Part shown: in pieces, positions 14,759 through 23,330 of the stretch
How positions within the stretch are numbered: position 1 is the first letter of the stretch
Layout of the letters: each line of letters starts with the position of its first letter
NCBI RefSeq assembly: GCF_002001015.1
Contig: NZ_MUNO01000017.1
Span: 1 to 64,000, forward strand
DNA: 64,000 nucleotides
From: Polaromonas sp. A23
GTDB lineage: Bacteria; Pseudomonadota; Gammaproteobacteria; Burkholderiales; Burkholderiaceae_C
Reading direction: 5' to 3'
The notes under the pieces: model-generated
The model's input: only the letters and a program-made list of their open reading frames with translations
Databases searched by the model: none
Told to the model about the DNA's origin: nothing
Position numbers and translations under genes: made by a program

Positions 14759-16033
14759 ATGCAAAGACGTTCCTTTCTCCAGTCCACTGCCGCGTTGAGC
14801 CTGCTCGGCCTGGGCGCATGCGCCACCACTTCCGTTCCGGCCAAAGCCAAAGTGGTCGTGATTGGAGGTGGTTATGGCGGCGCCACTGCGGCCAAATATG
14901 TACGCCTGCTGTCTGATCACAAAATCGATGTGGTGCTGATCGAGCCGCAAGCGGTCTTTGTCTCCTGCCCCATTTCCAATCTGGTGCTGGGCGGCAGCAA
15001 GCAGCTTGCCGACATCACCACGCCCTATGTGGGCCTCACAAAAAATCACGGCATCACCGTTGTCCGGGACATGGCAAACGCTATCGATACCGCAAAGAAA
15101 ACCGTGACGCTGGCTGGCGGCGCAACCATCGCTTACGACAAGCTGGTTGTGTCTCCGGGTGTGGATTTGATGTATGACAGCATCCAGGGCCTGAAGGAAG
15201 CCCAGGCTTCCGGCCAGATCTTGCAAGCCTGGAAAGCAGGTCCCGAGACCGTGGCGCTGCGTAAACAACTCGAAGCCATGCCCGACGGCGGGGTGTACGC
15301 CATCACCATTCCCGAGGCGCCTTACCGCTGCCCGCCCGGTCCGTACGAGCGCGCTTCCGTCATTGCAGGCTATTTCAAGGCCACCAAGCCGCGCAGCAAG
15401 GTGCTGATCCTTGACGCCAATCCGGACGTCACGTCCAAAGGCCCGTTGTTCAAGAAGGTGTGGGCCGAGCAGTACAAAGGCATCATCGAGTACCGCGGCC
15501 AGCACAAGACAACGGCGGTTGACGCGAAGGCCGGTGTCATCAAGTTCGACGTTCAGGACGATGTGAAGGCCAACGTCATCAATGCCCTGCCGTCCATGCG
15601 TGCAGGTGCCATCGCGGTGCAGACCGGCCTGAACAACATGGCCAACAACCGCTGGTGCGGCGTCAACTACCAGACCTTCGAGTCCACCGCTGCGAAGGAC
15701 GTTTTTGTTCTGGGCGACTCCATTCAAATCGCGCCCGGCATGCCAAAGAGCGGCCACATGGCCAATAACCAGGGCAAGGTGGCGGCCGCGGCAATTGTTG
15801 CGCAGCTCTCGGGTTGGGACGTCAATCCGACACCGATGCTGACCAACACCTGCTACAGCTTTGTCGACAGTAAAAATGTCATCCACGTTGCCAGCGTGCA
15901 TGAGTACGTGGCTGCCGAGAAGACCTTCAAGACAGTGGCCGGATCGGTCGGCGTCAGTACTGGCCCCACCGAGCAGGAAGGCGCTTACGCCATGAGTTGG
16001 GCCAGCAATATCTGGGCCGATAGTCTGGCTTAG
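14759..16033 (+). CDS. fccB: Flavocytochrome c sulfide dehydrogenase, flavin subunit (FccB/SoxF-like)
   Basis: A 424-residue FAD protein that probably oxidises sulfide in the periplasm and passes electrons to the cytochrome encoded just before it. The N-terminus carries a twin-arginine signal (MQRRSFLQS) followed by GLGACATT, which could also be read as a lipobox. The dinucleotide-binding motif VVVIGGGYGGATAAKYV covers about residues 32-48. Cysteines near the active site occur in FVSCPISNLV and NRWCGVNYQ, the positions expected for the redox disulfide of FccB. The AAGGAG site overlaps the previous stop. No other sox genes are in the window. Confidence 0.87.
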   Translation: MQRRSFLQSTAALSLLGLGACATTSVPAKAKVVVIGGGYGGATAAKYVRLLSDHKIDVVLIEPQAVFVSCPISNLVLGGSKQLADITTPYVGLTKNHGITVVRDMANAIDTAKKTVTLAGGATIAYDKLVVSPGVDLMYDSIQGLKEAQASGQILQAWKAGPETVALRKQLEAMPDGGVYAITIPEAPYRCPPGPYERASVIAGYFKATKPRSKVLILDANPDVTSKGPLFKKVWAEQYKGIIEYRGQHKTTAVDAKAGVIKFDVQDDVKANVINALPSMRAGAIAVQTGLNNMANNRWCGVNYQTFESTAAKDVFVLGDSIQIAPGMPKSGHMANNQGKVAAAAIVAQLSGWDVNPTPMLTNTCYSFVDSKNVIHVASVHEYVAAEKTFKTVAGSVGVSTGPTEQEGAYAMSWASNIWADSLA

Positions 16034-16240
16034 CCCCCACGGTCGCTCACTGCGTGTAGCTCCCGAGGCCTTGCAGGCCGCGCCTCGCCAGAGGCTTCGT
16101 CTTTGTCGCCCGTCCAAAGCTGCACGGGCAGCTTTGGAGCCGCGGGCTCCAGCCCCTTGGGGGCCGCTGCGCCTGCGGCCCGGCTAAGCCGGTTCCGCGG
16201 CCCCTGCTTGAAACAGAGGGAAGTGGCACCCTCCGGCTGG
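16034..16240 (+). repeat. Interspersed 3'-end repeat, copy 1 (after fccB)
   Basis: This non-coding stretch begins at the fccB stop. Bases 16041-16064 are the exact reverse complement of 43165-43188, 24 of 24 bases. The distal part contains GGGGGCCGCTGCGCCTGCGG, a strong GC stem also present in the 43-kb copy. The whole element therefore recurs, inverted, downstream of priA and in a diverged form near 51.5 kb. In each case it reads in the same direction relative to the gene it follows, which suggests a role at mRNA ends. Confidence 0.8.
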
Positions 16241-16284
16241 TCTAATACGGGAGAACGCCTGTTTCGGGCGAATAGATTCGCCGC

Positions 16285-17661
16285 ATGCAAGAAAACTCCA
16301 CTCAAGTCCCTTTGTGGCGCCAGCTTCAGGGAGCCGCTTTTTTACTGATGGCCGTTCGTCAGGGCCGCTCCATGACTGCCGCGCTCGAGGATGTCGATCA
16401 CACGGTCAGGCCTGGCGTGCAGGCGCTCGGCTTCCATGCCCTGCGCTGGCTTGGCCGGGCTGAAGCCCTGCGCCGGCAGCTGGCACAGCGGCCGCCGCCT
16501 CCCGAGGCTGATGCCTTGTTGTGCGTTGCGCTGGCTCTGGTCTGCACAGAAAGTGAGTCCGGCGCGCCCGCTACGGAGCATCCATCCGGCGACAGCAGCC
16601 CCCGCTATACCGCCTATACCCTTGTGGACCAAGCCGTCGAAGCCGCCAAAAGGGACGAGGCTACCGTGCACCAGGCCAGCTTCATCAATGGTTGCCTGCG
16701 TCGTTTCCTGCGCGAGCGCGATGCATTGATGGCTGCCACGGAAAGGCATCCGCAAGCGGTGTGGAATCACCCCCAGTGGTGGATTGACCGGGTGCGCAAG
16801 GATCATCCCGCGAGCTGGCAGGAAATTTTGCGGGCAAATAACGCCAAAGCACCGCTGATTCTTCGTATTAATACAAGAAAAACGACTTTGGCCCAGTATT
16901 TACGGGCGCTAGCAGCTATGAATATAGTAGCAAACCCGATCGGCCCGTGCGGCGTGGTTCTGGCATCGCCAAGTCCGGTGACGGCGTTGCCGGGTTATGC
17001 GGAAGGTCATTTTTCGGTGCAGGATGCCGCGGCGCAGATGGCGGCGCCGCTGCTGCTCGAAGGCCTCTCCCCTTCTGAGGGCAGTACGCGCCTGCGTATT
17101 CTCGACGCTTGCGCGGCGCCCGGTGGAAAAACAGCCCACTTGCTGGAGCTTGCAGATTGCGAGGTTCTGGCTCTTGATATCGATGCACGGCGCTGCGAGC
17201 GTATTGGCCACAATTTGCAGCGGCTGGGGCTGATTGCGGATATCAGGGTGGGGGATGCGGCGCATCCCGATGGCTGGTGGGACGGGGTGGCCTATGACGG
17301 CATCCTGCTCGATGCGCCGTGCACGGCCTCAGGGATCGTACGGCGCCATCCGGACGTACGCTGGCTGCGCCGGCCGACCGACATTGCCCAGCTTGCCGCA
17401 TTGCAGTCGCGCATGCTGGAAACGCTCTGGCCGCTGCTCAAACCCGGAGGCCGTTTGTTGTACTGCACTTGCTCGGTTTTCCGGGCCGAAGGCGAGCAGC
17501 AGGCGCAAACGTTTGTTGCGCACCACAAAGACGCCCAATTCATGCCGTCGCCCGGTCATTTGCTGCCCCAAAGTAGCACCCGGGTGACCGACTTCCCGGA
17601 CAATTTGCAAGGTGAGCACGACGGTTTCTATTACGCGGTTTTTGAAAAGCGCAAAGCCTGA
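16285..17661 (+). CDS. rsmB: 16S rRNA (cytosine-C5)-methyltransferase RsmB
   Basis: RsmB methylates C967 of 16S rRNA (E. coli numbering) using SAM. The 458-residue protein has an N-terminal NusB-like RNA-binding domain (about residues 15-150) and a C-terminal Rossmann methyltransferase. SAM motif I reads LDACAAPGGKTAHLLE from residue 273. The two family cysteines are C346 in DAPCTASG and the likely catalytic C396 in YCTCSVF. A stretch at 16890-16931 coding for the linker looks like the CTAT-type interspersed repeat but keeps the frame and family length. It is the first gene of a run with the DUF4390 protein, ntrY and ntrX. Confidence 0.93.
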   Translation: MQENSTQVPLWRQLQGAAFLLMAVRQGRSMTAALEDVDHTVRPGVQALGFHALRWLGRAEALRRQLAQRPPPPEADALLCVALALVCTESESGAPATEHPSGDSSPRYTAYTLVDQAVEAAKRDEATVHQASFINGCLRRFLRERDALMAATERHPQAVWNHPQWWIDRVRKDHPASWQEILRANNAKAPLILRINTRKTTLAQYLRALAAMNIVANPIGPCGVVLASPSPVTALPGYAEGHFSVQDAAAQMAAPLLLEGLSPSEGSTRLRILDACAAPGGKTAHLLELADCEVLALDIDARRCERIGHNLQRLGLIADIRVGDAAHPDGWWDGVAYDGILLDAPCTASGIVRRHPDVRWLRRPTDIAQLAALQSRMLETLWPLLKPGGRLLYCTCSVFRAEGEQQAQTFVAHHKDAQFMPSPGHLLPQSSTRVTDFPDNLQGEHDGFYYAVFEKRKA

Positions 17662-17665
17662 AACG

Positions 17666-18313
17666 GTGTTGCGGTGGCTACGGGCGTTTTTGACATGCAC
17701 CCTGATGGTTTTTGCCGGCCATGGGGCCTGGGCAACCGAGATCACTCAGCTCAAAATGGAGCGCTCCGACGAAGGCGTTTATCTGTCAGCCACGGTCAAA
17801 TTCGACCTGTCGCCGGTGGTTGAAGACGCCCTGCTCAAGGGCATCCCCATGTTTTTTGTGGCCGAAGCCGATATCTACCGCGGCCGCTGGTACTGGTATG
17901 ACAAACGCGTCACCACCGCCACCCGCACCGCGCGCCTGGCCTACCAGCCGTTGACCCGGCGTTGGCGCCTCAATGTGCTGCCAGGCGCCATCAGCGTCAC
18001 GGGCCTGCGTGCGGCCTTCAGCCAGAACTACGACACCCTGGACGATGCAATTGCCTCGATCCAGCGCTTTTCGCGCTGGCGCATTGCCGATGCCTCGGAA
18101 GTCGACGCCGACGTCCGGCACAACGTGGACTTCCGTTTCCGCCTGGACTTGTCACAGCTGCCGCGTCCTTTCCAGATCGGCGTGGCCGGCCAGAAAGACT
18201 GGGCCATTGCAGTTGAAACAAACCGCGAGCTTGTTGCCGAGCCGATTCGGGACATGCCCAAGGATGCCGCCAAGGAGCCCGCTAAAGAATCGGCCAAAGA
18301 GGCGGTGAAGTGA
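17666..18313 (+). CDS. DUF4390 family secreted protein
   Basis: A conserved betaproteobacterial protein of unknown function, nearly always just before an NtrY-like kinase. An N-terminal hydrophobic stretch (VLRWLRAFLTCTLMVFAGHG) followed by AWA looks like a signal peptide. The mature part has the DUF4390 features KMERSDEGVYLSATVKFDL and WYWYDKRV. I prefer GTG 17666, four bases after rsmB. A GTG at 17612 would add 18 residues and overlap rsmB by 50 bases. The C-terminus is a Lys/Ala/Glu-rich tail (AAKEPAKESAKE). The stop overlaps the ntrY start (GTGA). Confidence 0.82.
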   Translation: MLRWLRAFLTCTLMVFAGHGAWATEITQLKMERSDEGVYLSATVKFDLSPVVEDALLKGIPMFFVAEADIYRGRWYWYDKRVTTATRTARLAYQPLTRRWRLNVLPGAISVTGLRAAFSQNYDTLDDAIASIQRFSRWRIADASEVDADVRHNVDFRFRLDLSQLPRPFQIGVAGQKDWAIAVETNRELVAEPIRDMPKDAAKEPAKESAKEAVK

Positions 18314-20583
18314 GCTCCGCGGGTCGCGGCTCCTCCCTCAAATCAAGCCCCGCCTTTCGCTGGACTGTGGGCGTAGGTGTTGGCGCCATGGCCGCGCTGG
18401 GCCTGGTGCTGATGTTTTTGCTGACCCAGGCCACTGGCAATCGCGAACTCTACGAGCGCAACTACCCCCTGCTACTGGGCTTGAACATCGCGGTGGCGGT
18501 CTTGCTGCTGCTGGTGATCGGCTGGATTGTGCTGCGCCTGGTTATGCGGCTGCGCAAAGGCAAGTTCGGCAGCCGCCTGCTGGTCAAGCTGGCCGCCATC
18601 TTTGCCCTTGTGGGGCTGCTGCCCGGCATGATGATCTACGTTGTGTCCTACCAGTTCGTTTCGCGTTCCATCGAAAGCTGGTTCGATGTCAAGGTCGAGG
18701 GTGCACTCGACGCTGGCCTCAACCTGGGCCGCGTCACGCTGGACACGCTGGCCGCCGAGCTGGGCAACAAGACCCGTGCCGCAGCAACCCAGCTGATGCA
18801 GACGCCCGATACCTCTGCCGGCTTGGCCCTGGAGCGCCTGCGCGAGCAGCTTGCCGTCAGCGATGTGGTGCTGTGGACGGCCTCCGGCCAGTTGATCGCC
18901 AGCGCGGGCGACTCCCGGTATTCACTCAAACCGGAGCGCCCGCCAACCCAGTTGCTGCGCAACGCCCGCAGCCAGCGCGTGGCCACGCAAATCGAAGGAC
19001 TTGATGAAGTGACCTTGCCCGGTGCCGAGCCGGGCAGCGCAGCGAGCCTGGCGGCAGGGGGCACTCCGCCACGCATCAAGGCGCTGGCGCTGGTCAGTAA
19101 CCCGAACGTCGGCTTGTTTGGAGAGAGCCGTTTCCTGCAGGTAACGGAAGTGCTGCCGGCCAGTCTGGTTGCCAACGCCTTTGCCGTGCAAGAGGCCAAC
19201 CGCGAATACCAGGAGCGTGCGCTGGCCCGGGGAGGTCTGCGCAAGATGTACATAGGCACACTCACGCTCAGCCTGTTCCTGGCGGTGTTTGGAGCAGTGC
19301 TGCTGGCGGTGGTTCTCGGTAACCAGCTGGCGCGGCCCCTGCTGCTGTTGGCAGAAGGGGTTCGGCAGGTGGCCCAGGGCGACCTGACGCCCAAGGCAGC
19401 CCTGCAGGGCAAGGACGAGCTGGGCGGTTTGACCCGCTCCTTTGCCGACATGACCCAACAGCTGGCCGACGCGCGCGGGGCGGTGCAGAAAAGCATGGAC
19501 CAGGTCGACGCTGCGCGCGCCAACCTGCAGACCATTCTGGACAACCTCACCGCCGGTGTCTTGGTGCTGGACCTCAAGGGCCGTATCCAGACCAGCAACC
19601 CCGGAGCCACGCGTATCCTGCGCGTACCGCTGGCGGCCTACCATGGCCGCACGCTCAGCGACATTCCCGGGCTGGAAGCGTTTGCACAGGGGGTGCAGTC
19701 GCAGTTTGACACCTACTTTGGCGAAAACGTGCAACACGACATCGAGCACTGGCAACAATCCTTTGAGCTCAATGCAGCGCAACCTGGCGCGCCGGACAAC
19801 GCCATCACCCTGATTGCCCGCGGGGCCAAAATGCCCGGCAACGAATGCCTGCTGGTGTTTGACGACGTGTCCGAGATGGTGTCCGCCCAGCGCGCCCAGG
19901 CTTGGGGAGAAGTGGCGCGTCGCCTGGCCCACGAAATCAAGAATCCGCTGACGCCGATCCAGCTGTCGGCCGAGCGGCTTGAAATGAAACTTACCGGCAA
20001 GGTTGCTGAGTCAGAGCAGATCCTCCTGACCAAATCCGTCAAGACCATTGTTGACCAGGTCGACGCCATGAAACGGTTGGTGAACGAGTTCCGCGACTAT
20101 GCACGCCTGCCGGCGGCAGAGCTCAAACCACTGGATCTGAACGCACTGGTGACCGACGTATTGCAGCTGTATGCCAGCGAAAACGCCGTGGTGCCTGTCA
20201 GGACCGAGCTTGACCCGGCTTCTCCCGAGATCAAGGGGGATGCGCAACAGATTCGGCAGGTTATTCACAACTTGTTGCAAAACGCCCAAGACGCGCAAGA
20301 AGGCAGGCCTAGCGGCAGCGTCCTGCTTAAAACGGAATACTCCGAAACCTCGAAACGGGTGCGCCTGACGGTACGCGACAACGGTACCGGCTTCCCGGAA
20401 CACGTGCTGAAACGGGCGTTTGAGCCCTATGTGACCACCAAGGTCAAAGGCACAGGTCTGGGGCTCGCAGTGGTCAAAAAGATTGCCGATGAGCACGGCG
20501 CCCGCGTTGATATTTCAAACCGGGTGGTCGACGGCGCCGTGCAGGGCGCTCAAGTATCGTTATCATTCGCGGTTGTGACTTAA
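18310..20583 (+). CDS. NtrY-like membrane sensor histidine kinase
   Basis: A 757-residue kinase that probably senses a membrane, redox or nitrogen-related signal and phosphorylates the response regulator encoded next. Order: three N-terminal membrane helices (about 18-40, 54-77 and 95-115), a periplasmic region, a fourth helix (about 315-338), HAMP (about 340-395), PAS (about 405-500), HisKA with phospho-acceptor H541 in RLAHEIKNPLTP, and HATPase_c with the N-box NLLQNAQDAQ and G-boxes DNGTGFPE and GTGLGLAVVKKI. It starts with GTG overlapping the DUF4390 stop. Confidence 0.92.
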   Translation: MSSAGRGSSLKSSPAFRWTVGVGVGAMAALGLVLMFLLTQATGNRELYERNYPLLLGLNIAVAVLLLLVIGWIVLRLVMRLRKGKFGSRLLVKLAAIFALVGLLPGMMIYVVSYQFVSRSIESWFDVKVEGALDAGLNLGRVTLDTLAAELGNKTRAAATQLMQTPDTSAGLALERLREQLAVSDVVLWTASGQLIASAGDSRYSLKPERPPTQLLRNARSQRVATQIEGLDEVTLPGAEPGSAASLAAGGTPPRIKALALVSNPNVGLFGESRFLQVTEVLPASLVANAFAVQEANREYQERALARGGLRKMYIGTLTLSLFLAVFGAVLLAVVLGNQLARPLLLLAEGVRQVAQGDLTPKAALQGKDELGGLTRSFADMTQQLADARGAVQKSMDQVDAARANLQTILDNLTAGVLVLDLKGRIQTSNPGATRILRVPLAAYHGRTLSDIPGLEAFAQGVQSQFDTYFGENVQHDIEHWQQSFELNAAQPGAPDNAITLIARGAKMPGNECLLVFDDVSEMVSAQRAQAWGEVARRLAHEIKNPLTPIQLSAERLEMKLTGKVAESEQILLTKSVKTIVDQVDAMKRLVNEFRDYARLPAAELKPLDLNALVTDVLQLYASENAVVPVRTELDPASPEIKGDAQQIRQVIHNLLQNAQDAQEGRPSGSVLLKTEYSETSKRVRLTVRDNGTGFPEHVLKRAFEPYVTTKVKGTGLGLAVVKKIADEHGARVDISNRVVDGAVQGAQVSLSFAVVT

Positions 20584-20649
20584 CAACAGTGCGGCCCGGG
20601 AGCCGGGGATCGCACAATTGACAACTGCAGGCAGGGGTAGCGATTCAAC

Positions 20650-21330
20650 ATGGCAAACATTCTGGTAGTCGACGATGAGCTGGGCATACGCGACCTGCTC
20701 TCAGAAATTCTTAACGACGAAGGGCATCAGGTCGAGCTGGCAGAAAACGCTGCCCAAGCGCGTGCCGCCCGGTCCCGGTCCCGGCCCGACCTGGTTCTAC
20801 TTGATATCTGGATGCCCGACACCGACGGCGTCACCCTGCTCAAGGAATGGTCGTCTAGCGGGCTTCTGACCATGCCGGTGATCATGATGAGCGGCCACGC
20901 GACCATAGACACCGCCGTCGAGGCCACCAAAATCGGCGCGATGGCCTTCCTGGAAAAACCCATTACCCTGCAAAAGCTGCTGAAGGCCGTGGAGCAGGGC
21001 CTGGTTAAGTCGGCCGGCCGCAAGCCATTGGCGACGACGCCTGCCGCGCTGCTGCATGCCGTAGACATGACGGTCGAAGCGGCCATGACCGGCAACGCCA
21101 TGCCCGCCGCGGTAGACCTCGGCCCCCAGGCCACCCAGAGTTTTTTGCTGGAAAAGCCGCTGCGCGATGCGCGCGACGAATTCGAAAAAGCCTACTTCGA
21201 GTTTCACCTCGCCAAAGAAGGTGGCTCCATGACCCGCGTGGCCGAGAAAACGGGGCTGGAGCGAACCCATTTGTACCGCAAGCTCAAGCAACTGGGCGTT
21301 GACCTGACCCGGGGCAAGCGCGCTGCCTGA
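20650..21330 (+). CDS. NtrX-like response regulator lacking the AAA+ domain
   Basis: A 226-residue regulator with a receiver domain (residues 1-120; acidic pocket DD8-9, phospho-acceptor D52 in LLDIWMPD, conserved K in FLEKP) and a C-terminal Fis-type helix-turn-helix (RVAEKTGLERTHLYRKLKQLGV). The central sigma-54-activating AAA+ domain of classical NtrX (no GAFTGA, no Walker motifs) is absent and is replaced by a linker of roughly 60 residues. It therefore resembles the short RegA/ActR-type architecture and probably acts on sigma-70 promoters. It is 66 bases after its kinase gene. Confidence 0.9.
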   Translation: MANILVVDDELGIRDLLSEILNDEGHQVELAENAAQARAARSRSRPDLVLLDIWMPDTDGVTLLKEWSSSGLLTMPVIMMSGHATIDTAVEATKIGAMAFLEKPITLQKLLKAVEQGLVKSAGRKPLATTPAALLHAVDMTVEAAMTGNAMPAAVDLGPQATQSFLLEKPLRDARDEFEKAYFEFHLAKEGGSMTRVAEKTGLERTHLYRKLKQLGVDLTRGKRAA

Positions 21331-21352
21331 TATATAATGTGAGGCTCAGTCA

Positions 21353-21428
21353 GGCCCGGTAGCTCAGTCGGTAGAGCAGAGGATTGAAAATCCTTGTGTC
21401 GGTGGTTCGATTCCGCCCCAGGCCACCA
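21353..21428 (+). tRNA. tRNA-Phe (anticodon GAA)
   Basis: A 76-base tRNA with encoded CCA and the anticodon GAA at 21386-21388. The D arm (TAGCTCAGTCGGTAGAGC), anticodon stem AGGATT/AATCCT and T arm GGTGGTTCGATTCCGCC are regular. In the acceptor stem GGCCCGG faces CCAGGCC, leaving a C5-A68 mismatch. A TATAAT -10 box is at 21333-21338. The 3' end and downstream terminator recur in decayed form at 24.8 kb. Confidence 0.95.
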
Positions 21429-21437
21429 GTCTTCATG

Positions 21438-21472
21438 CGCCTCAGCACCCTGTGTGGGTTCTGAGGCGTTTC
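21438..21472 (+). terminator. Intrinsic terminator after tRNA-Phe
   Basis: An 8-bp stem (CGCCTCAG 21438-21445 with CTGAGGCG 21461-21468) followed by TTTCT. The same structure, with compensating changes in the stem (CGCCCCAG/CTGGGGCG), occurs at 24847-24877, so it is part of the duplicated segment. Confidence 0.8.
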
Positions 21473-21529
21473 TACATGCCAGGCCGCTTGTTTGTTTATT
21501 CAGGTGGGGCGTCAGTGCAGAAAGCTGCA

Positions 21530-22429
21530 CTATTGCGCCGTGCCCATCACATCTGCCAGCCAATCCACGAACACGCGTACTCTAGGTGACAGGTGCCGGT
21601 GGTGGGGGTACATCACCGAAACAGGGAGGGGCGCGGGTTGCCACTTGCCGAGCACTTGGCAGAACGTGCCATCTTTCAGTCGCGATTCCACGTGATAGCG
21701 CGGCAATTGGACAAAGCCGAGATGTGCAGCGCAACAGGCGACGTAGGCATCGGCGTCCGTCACGCTGACTGAGCCTGGCAGGCGAACCGTACGTGCTTGG
21801 CCATCCACCAAGAAGTCGAAGGGCAGGGCCTTGCCGGTCGCAGTCGAGAGAAAGTTCACGGCGCGATGCCCGGCTCGCAGTTCGTCGATGGTCTTGGGCA
21901 CGCCATGGCGCTTCAAGTACTCGCTGCTGGCGCAAGTCACCTGCTTGAGTGACGCAACGCGCCGCGCCACCATGCTCGAATCGCGGGGCTCGCCGGCGCG
22001 CAGCACGCAGTCCACCCCCTCGCGAACCAGGTCGACCAGGCGGTCGCCCATGCCGATTTCGAGTTCGACCTCGGGATAGCGGTCGAAGAAATCCTGGATC
22101 CGCGGCAGCACGAAATGTTTGGCCAGCGTGCCCTGCAGGTCGACGCGCAGCTTGCCCTTCGGATTGCTACCCGCAACGGCGAAGGCGGTCTCCGTCTCTT
22201 CCATGTCGGCCAGCAGCCGCACGCAGCGCTCGTAGTACGCCTCGCCGTCTTGCGTGGGGCTGACGTGCCGCGTCGTGCGGTGTAGCAGGCGTGCTCCCAG
22301 GCGCTTCTCCAGCTGCTGGATGGCGTGCGTCACGGTGGCGCGCGGCAGCTGCAGGTCGTCAGCGGCCTTGGTGAAGCTGCCGAGTTCCACGATCCGGTTG
22401 AACAGGCGCATCGCGTCGAGGCGGTCCAT
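21530..22429 (-). CDS. LysR family transcriptional regulator
   Basis: A 299-residue regulator with an N-terminal winged helix-turn-helix (MDRLDAMRLFNRIVELGSFTKAA through LEKRLGARLLHRTTRHV, residues 1-60) and a LysR substrate-binding domain (about 90-295). The DRLxAMxxFxxVVExGSF start is typical of the CrgA/DmlR-like subgroup. It is divergent from two SDR genes and a DoxX-like gene, with 116 bases between, so it probably controls them. It starts about 100 bases after the tRNA-Phe terminator on the opposite strand, inside the putative inserted segment. Confidence 0.92.
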   Translation of the reverse strand: MDRLDAMRLFNRIVELGSFTKAADDLQLPRATVTHAIQQLEKRLGARLLHRTTRHVSPTQDGEAYYERCVRLLADMEETETAFAVAGSNPKGKLRVDLQGTLAKHFVLPRIQDFFDRYPEVELEIGMGDRLVDLVREGVDCVLRAGEPRDSSMVARRVASLKQVTCASSEYLKRHGVPKTIDELRAGHRAVNFLSTATGKALPFDFLVDGQARTVRLPGSVSVTDADAYVACCAAHLGFVQLPRYHVESRLKDGTFCQVLGKWQPAPLPVSVMYPHHRHLSPRVRVFVDWLADVMGTAQ

Positions 22430-22545
22430 GTCAGCGCGCTTTCATTGTTGGTGTCTATTGGACAGTGATGGCAATTTTAGGTCATTTATCTGTCTTCGAT
22501 TGAATAGAACAATTCAGTCATCCCATCAACTACCGGAGCAATTCA
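22430..22545. promoter_or_regulatory. Divergent promoter region between lysR and SDR genes
   Basis: This 116-base gap is clearly more AT-rich than its neighbours. It holds an inverted repeat TGAAT-N6-ATTCA at 22501-22516, the size of a LysR-type T-N11-A box, lying about 30 bases before the SDR start. A GGAG ribosome site precedes ATG 22546. Assignment as the LysR operator is inferred from geometry only. Confidence 0.4.
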
Positions 22546-23295
22546 ATGAACCCCAGCAACAACTCCCAAGTCGCCATCGTCACCGGCGCCTCGCGCGGCA
22601 TCGGTGCCGCCGTCGCCCAACGGCTGGCAACGGACGGCTATGCCGTCGTCGTCAACTACGCGGGCCGGGCCGAAGAGGCGAACGGGGTCGTCAAAGCCAT
22701 CGAAGCCCAAGGCGGCCGCGCCATCTCGGTCCAGGCCGATGTGTCCGAGCCGGCCGCCGTACGCACGCTGTTCGATGAAGCCGTCGCCGCTTTCGGCCGC
22801 GTCGACGTGCTGGTGAACAACGCCGGCATCATGCCGCCGGCGCTGCCGCATCTGGCCGCAACCGACGACACCACCTTCGATCGCCTGTTCGCGGTCAACG
22901 TGAAGGGCACGTTCAACGCATTGCGAGAAGCCGCCCAGCGGCTGGAGGCCGGCGGCCGCATCATCAACTTCTCCTCCAGCGTGATCGGCCTGGCGCTGCC
23001 GGGCTATGCGGTGTATGCGGCGACCAAGAGCGCGGTCGAAACCATGACTCACATCATGGCCAAGGAGCTGCGCGGCAAGAACATCACCGTCAACGCGGTG
23101 GCGCCCGGCCCCACGGCCACCGCGCTTTTCCTTGACGGCAAGACGCCCGAGGCGATCGAGCGCCTGGCCATGGCCGCGCCGCTGGAGCGCCTGGGCACGC
23201 CGGAAGACATCGCTTCCGCAGTCGCGCTGCTGGTCGGTCCCAGCGGCGCCTGGATCAACGGCCAAACGCTGCGCGCCAACGGCGGGCTGGTCTGA
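22546..23295 (+). CDS. SDR family oxidoreductase (classical)
   Basis: A 249-residue short-chain dehydrogenase/reductase. Visible motifs are the NAD(P) site TGASRGIGAAV (residues 14-24), VLVNNAG, the catalytic Ser in NFSSSVIG, and YAVYAATK (Tyr-x3-Lys). The sequence is closest in style to glucose/3-oxoacyl-ACP reductase-like SDRs with the C-terminal GxxINGQxLRANGG element. The substrate cannot be told. It is the first of three genes in one direction facing a LysR regulator. Confidence 0.9.
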   Translation: MNPSNNSQVAIVTGASRGIGAAVAQRLATDGYAVVVNYAGRAEEANGVVKAIEAQGGRAISVQADVSEPAAVRTLFDEAVAAFGRVDVLVNNAGIMPPALPHLAATDDTTFDRLFAVNVKGTFNALREAAQRLEAGGRIINFSSSVIGLALPGYAVYAATKSAVETMTHIMAKELRGKNITVNAVAPGPTATALFLDGKTPEAIERLAMAAPLERLGTPEDIASAVALLVGPSGAWINGQTLRANGGLV

Positions 23296-23330
23296 ATCTG
23301 GCACTCACGCCCACTGAAAGGACACTCAGC

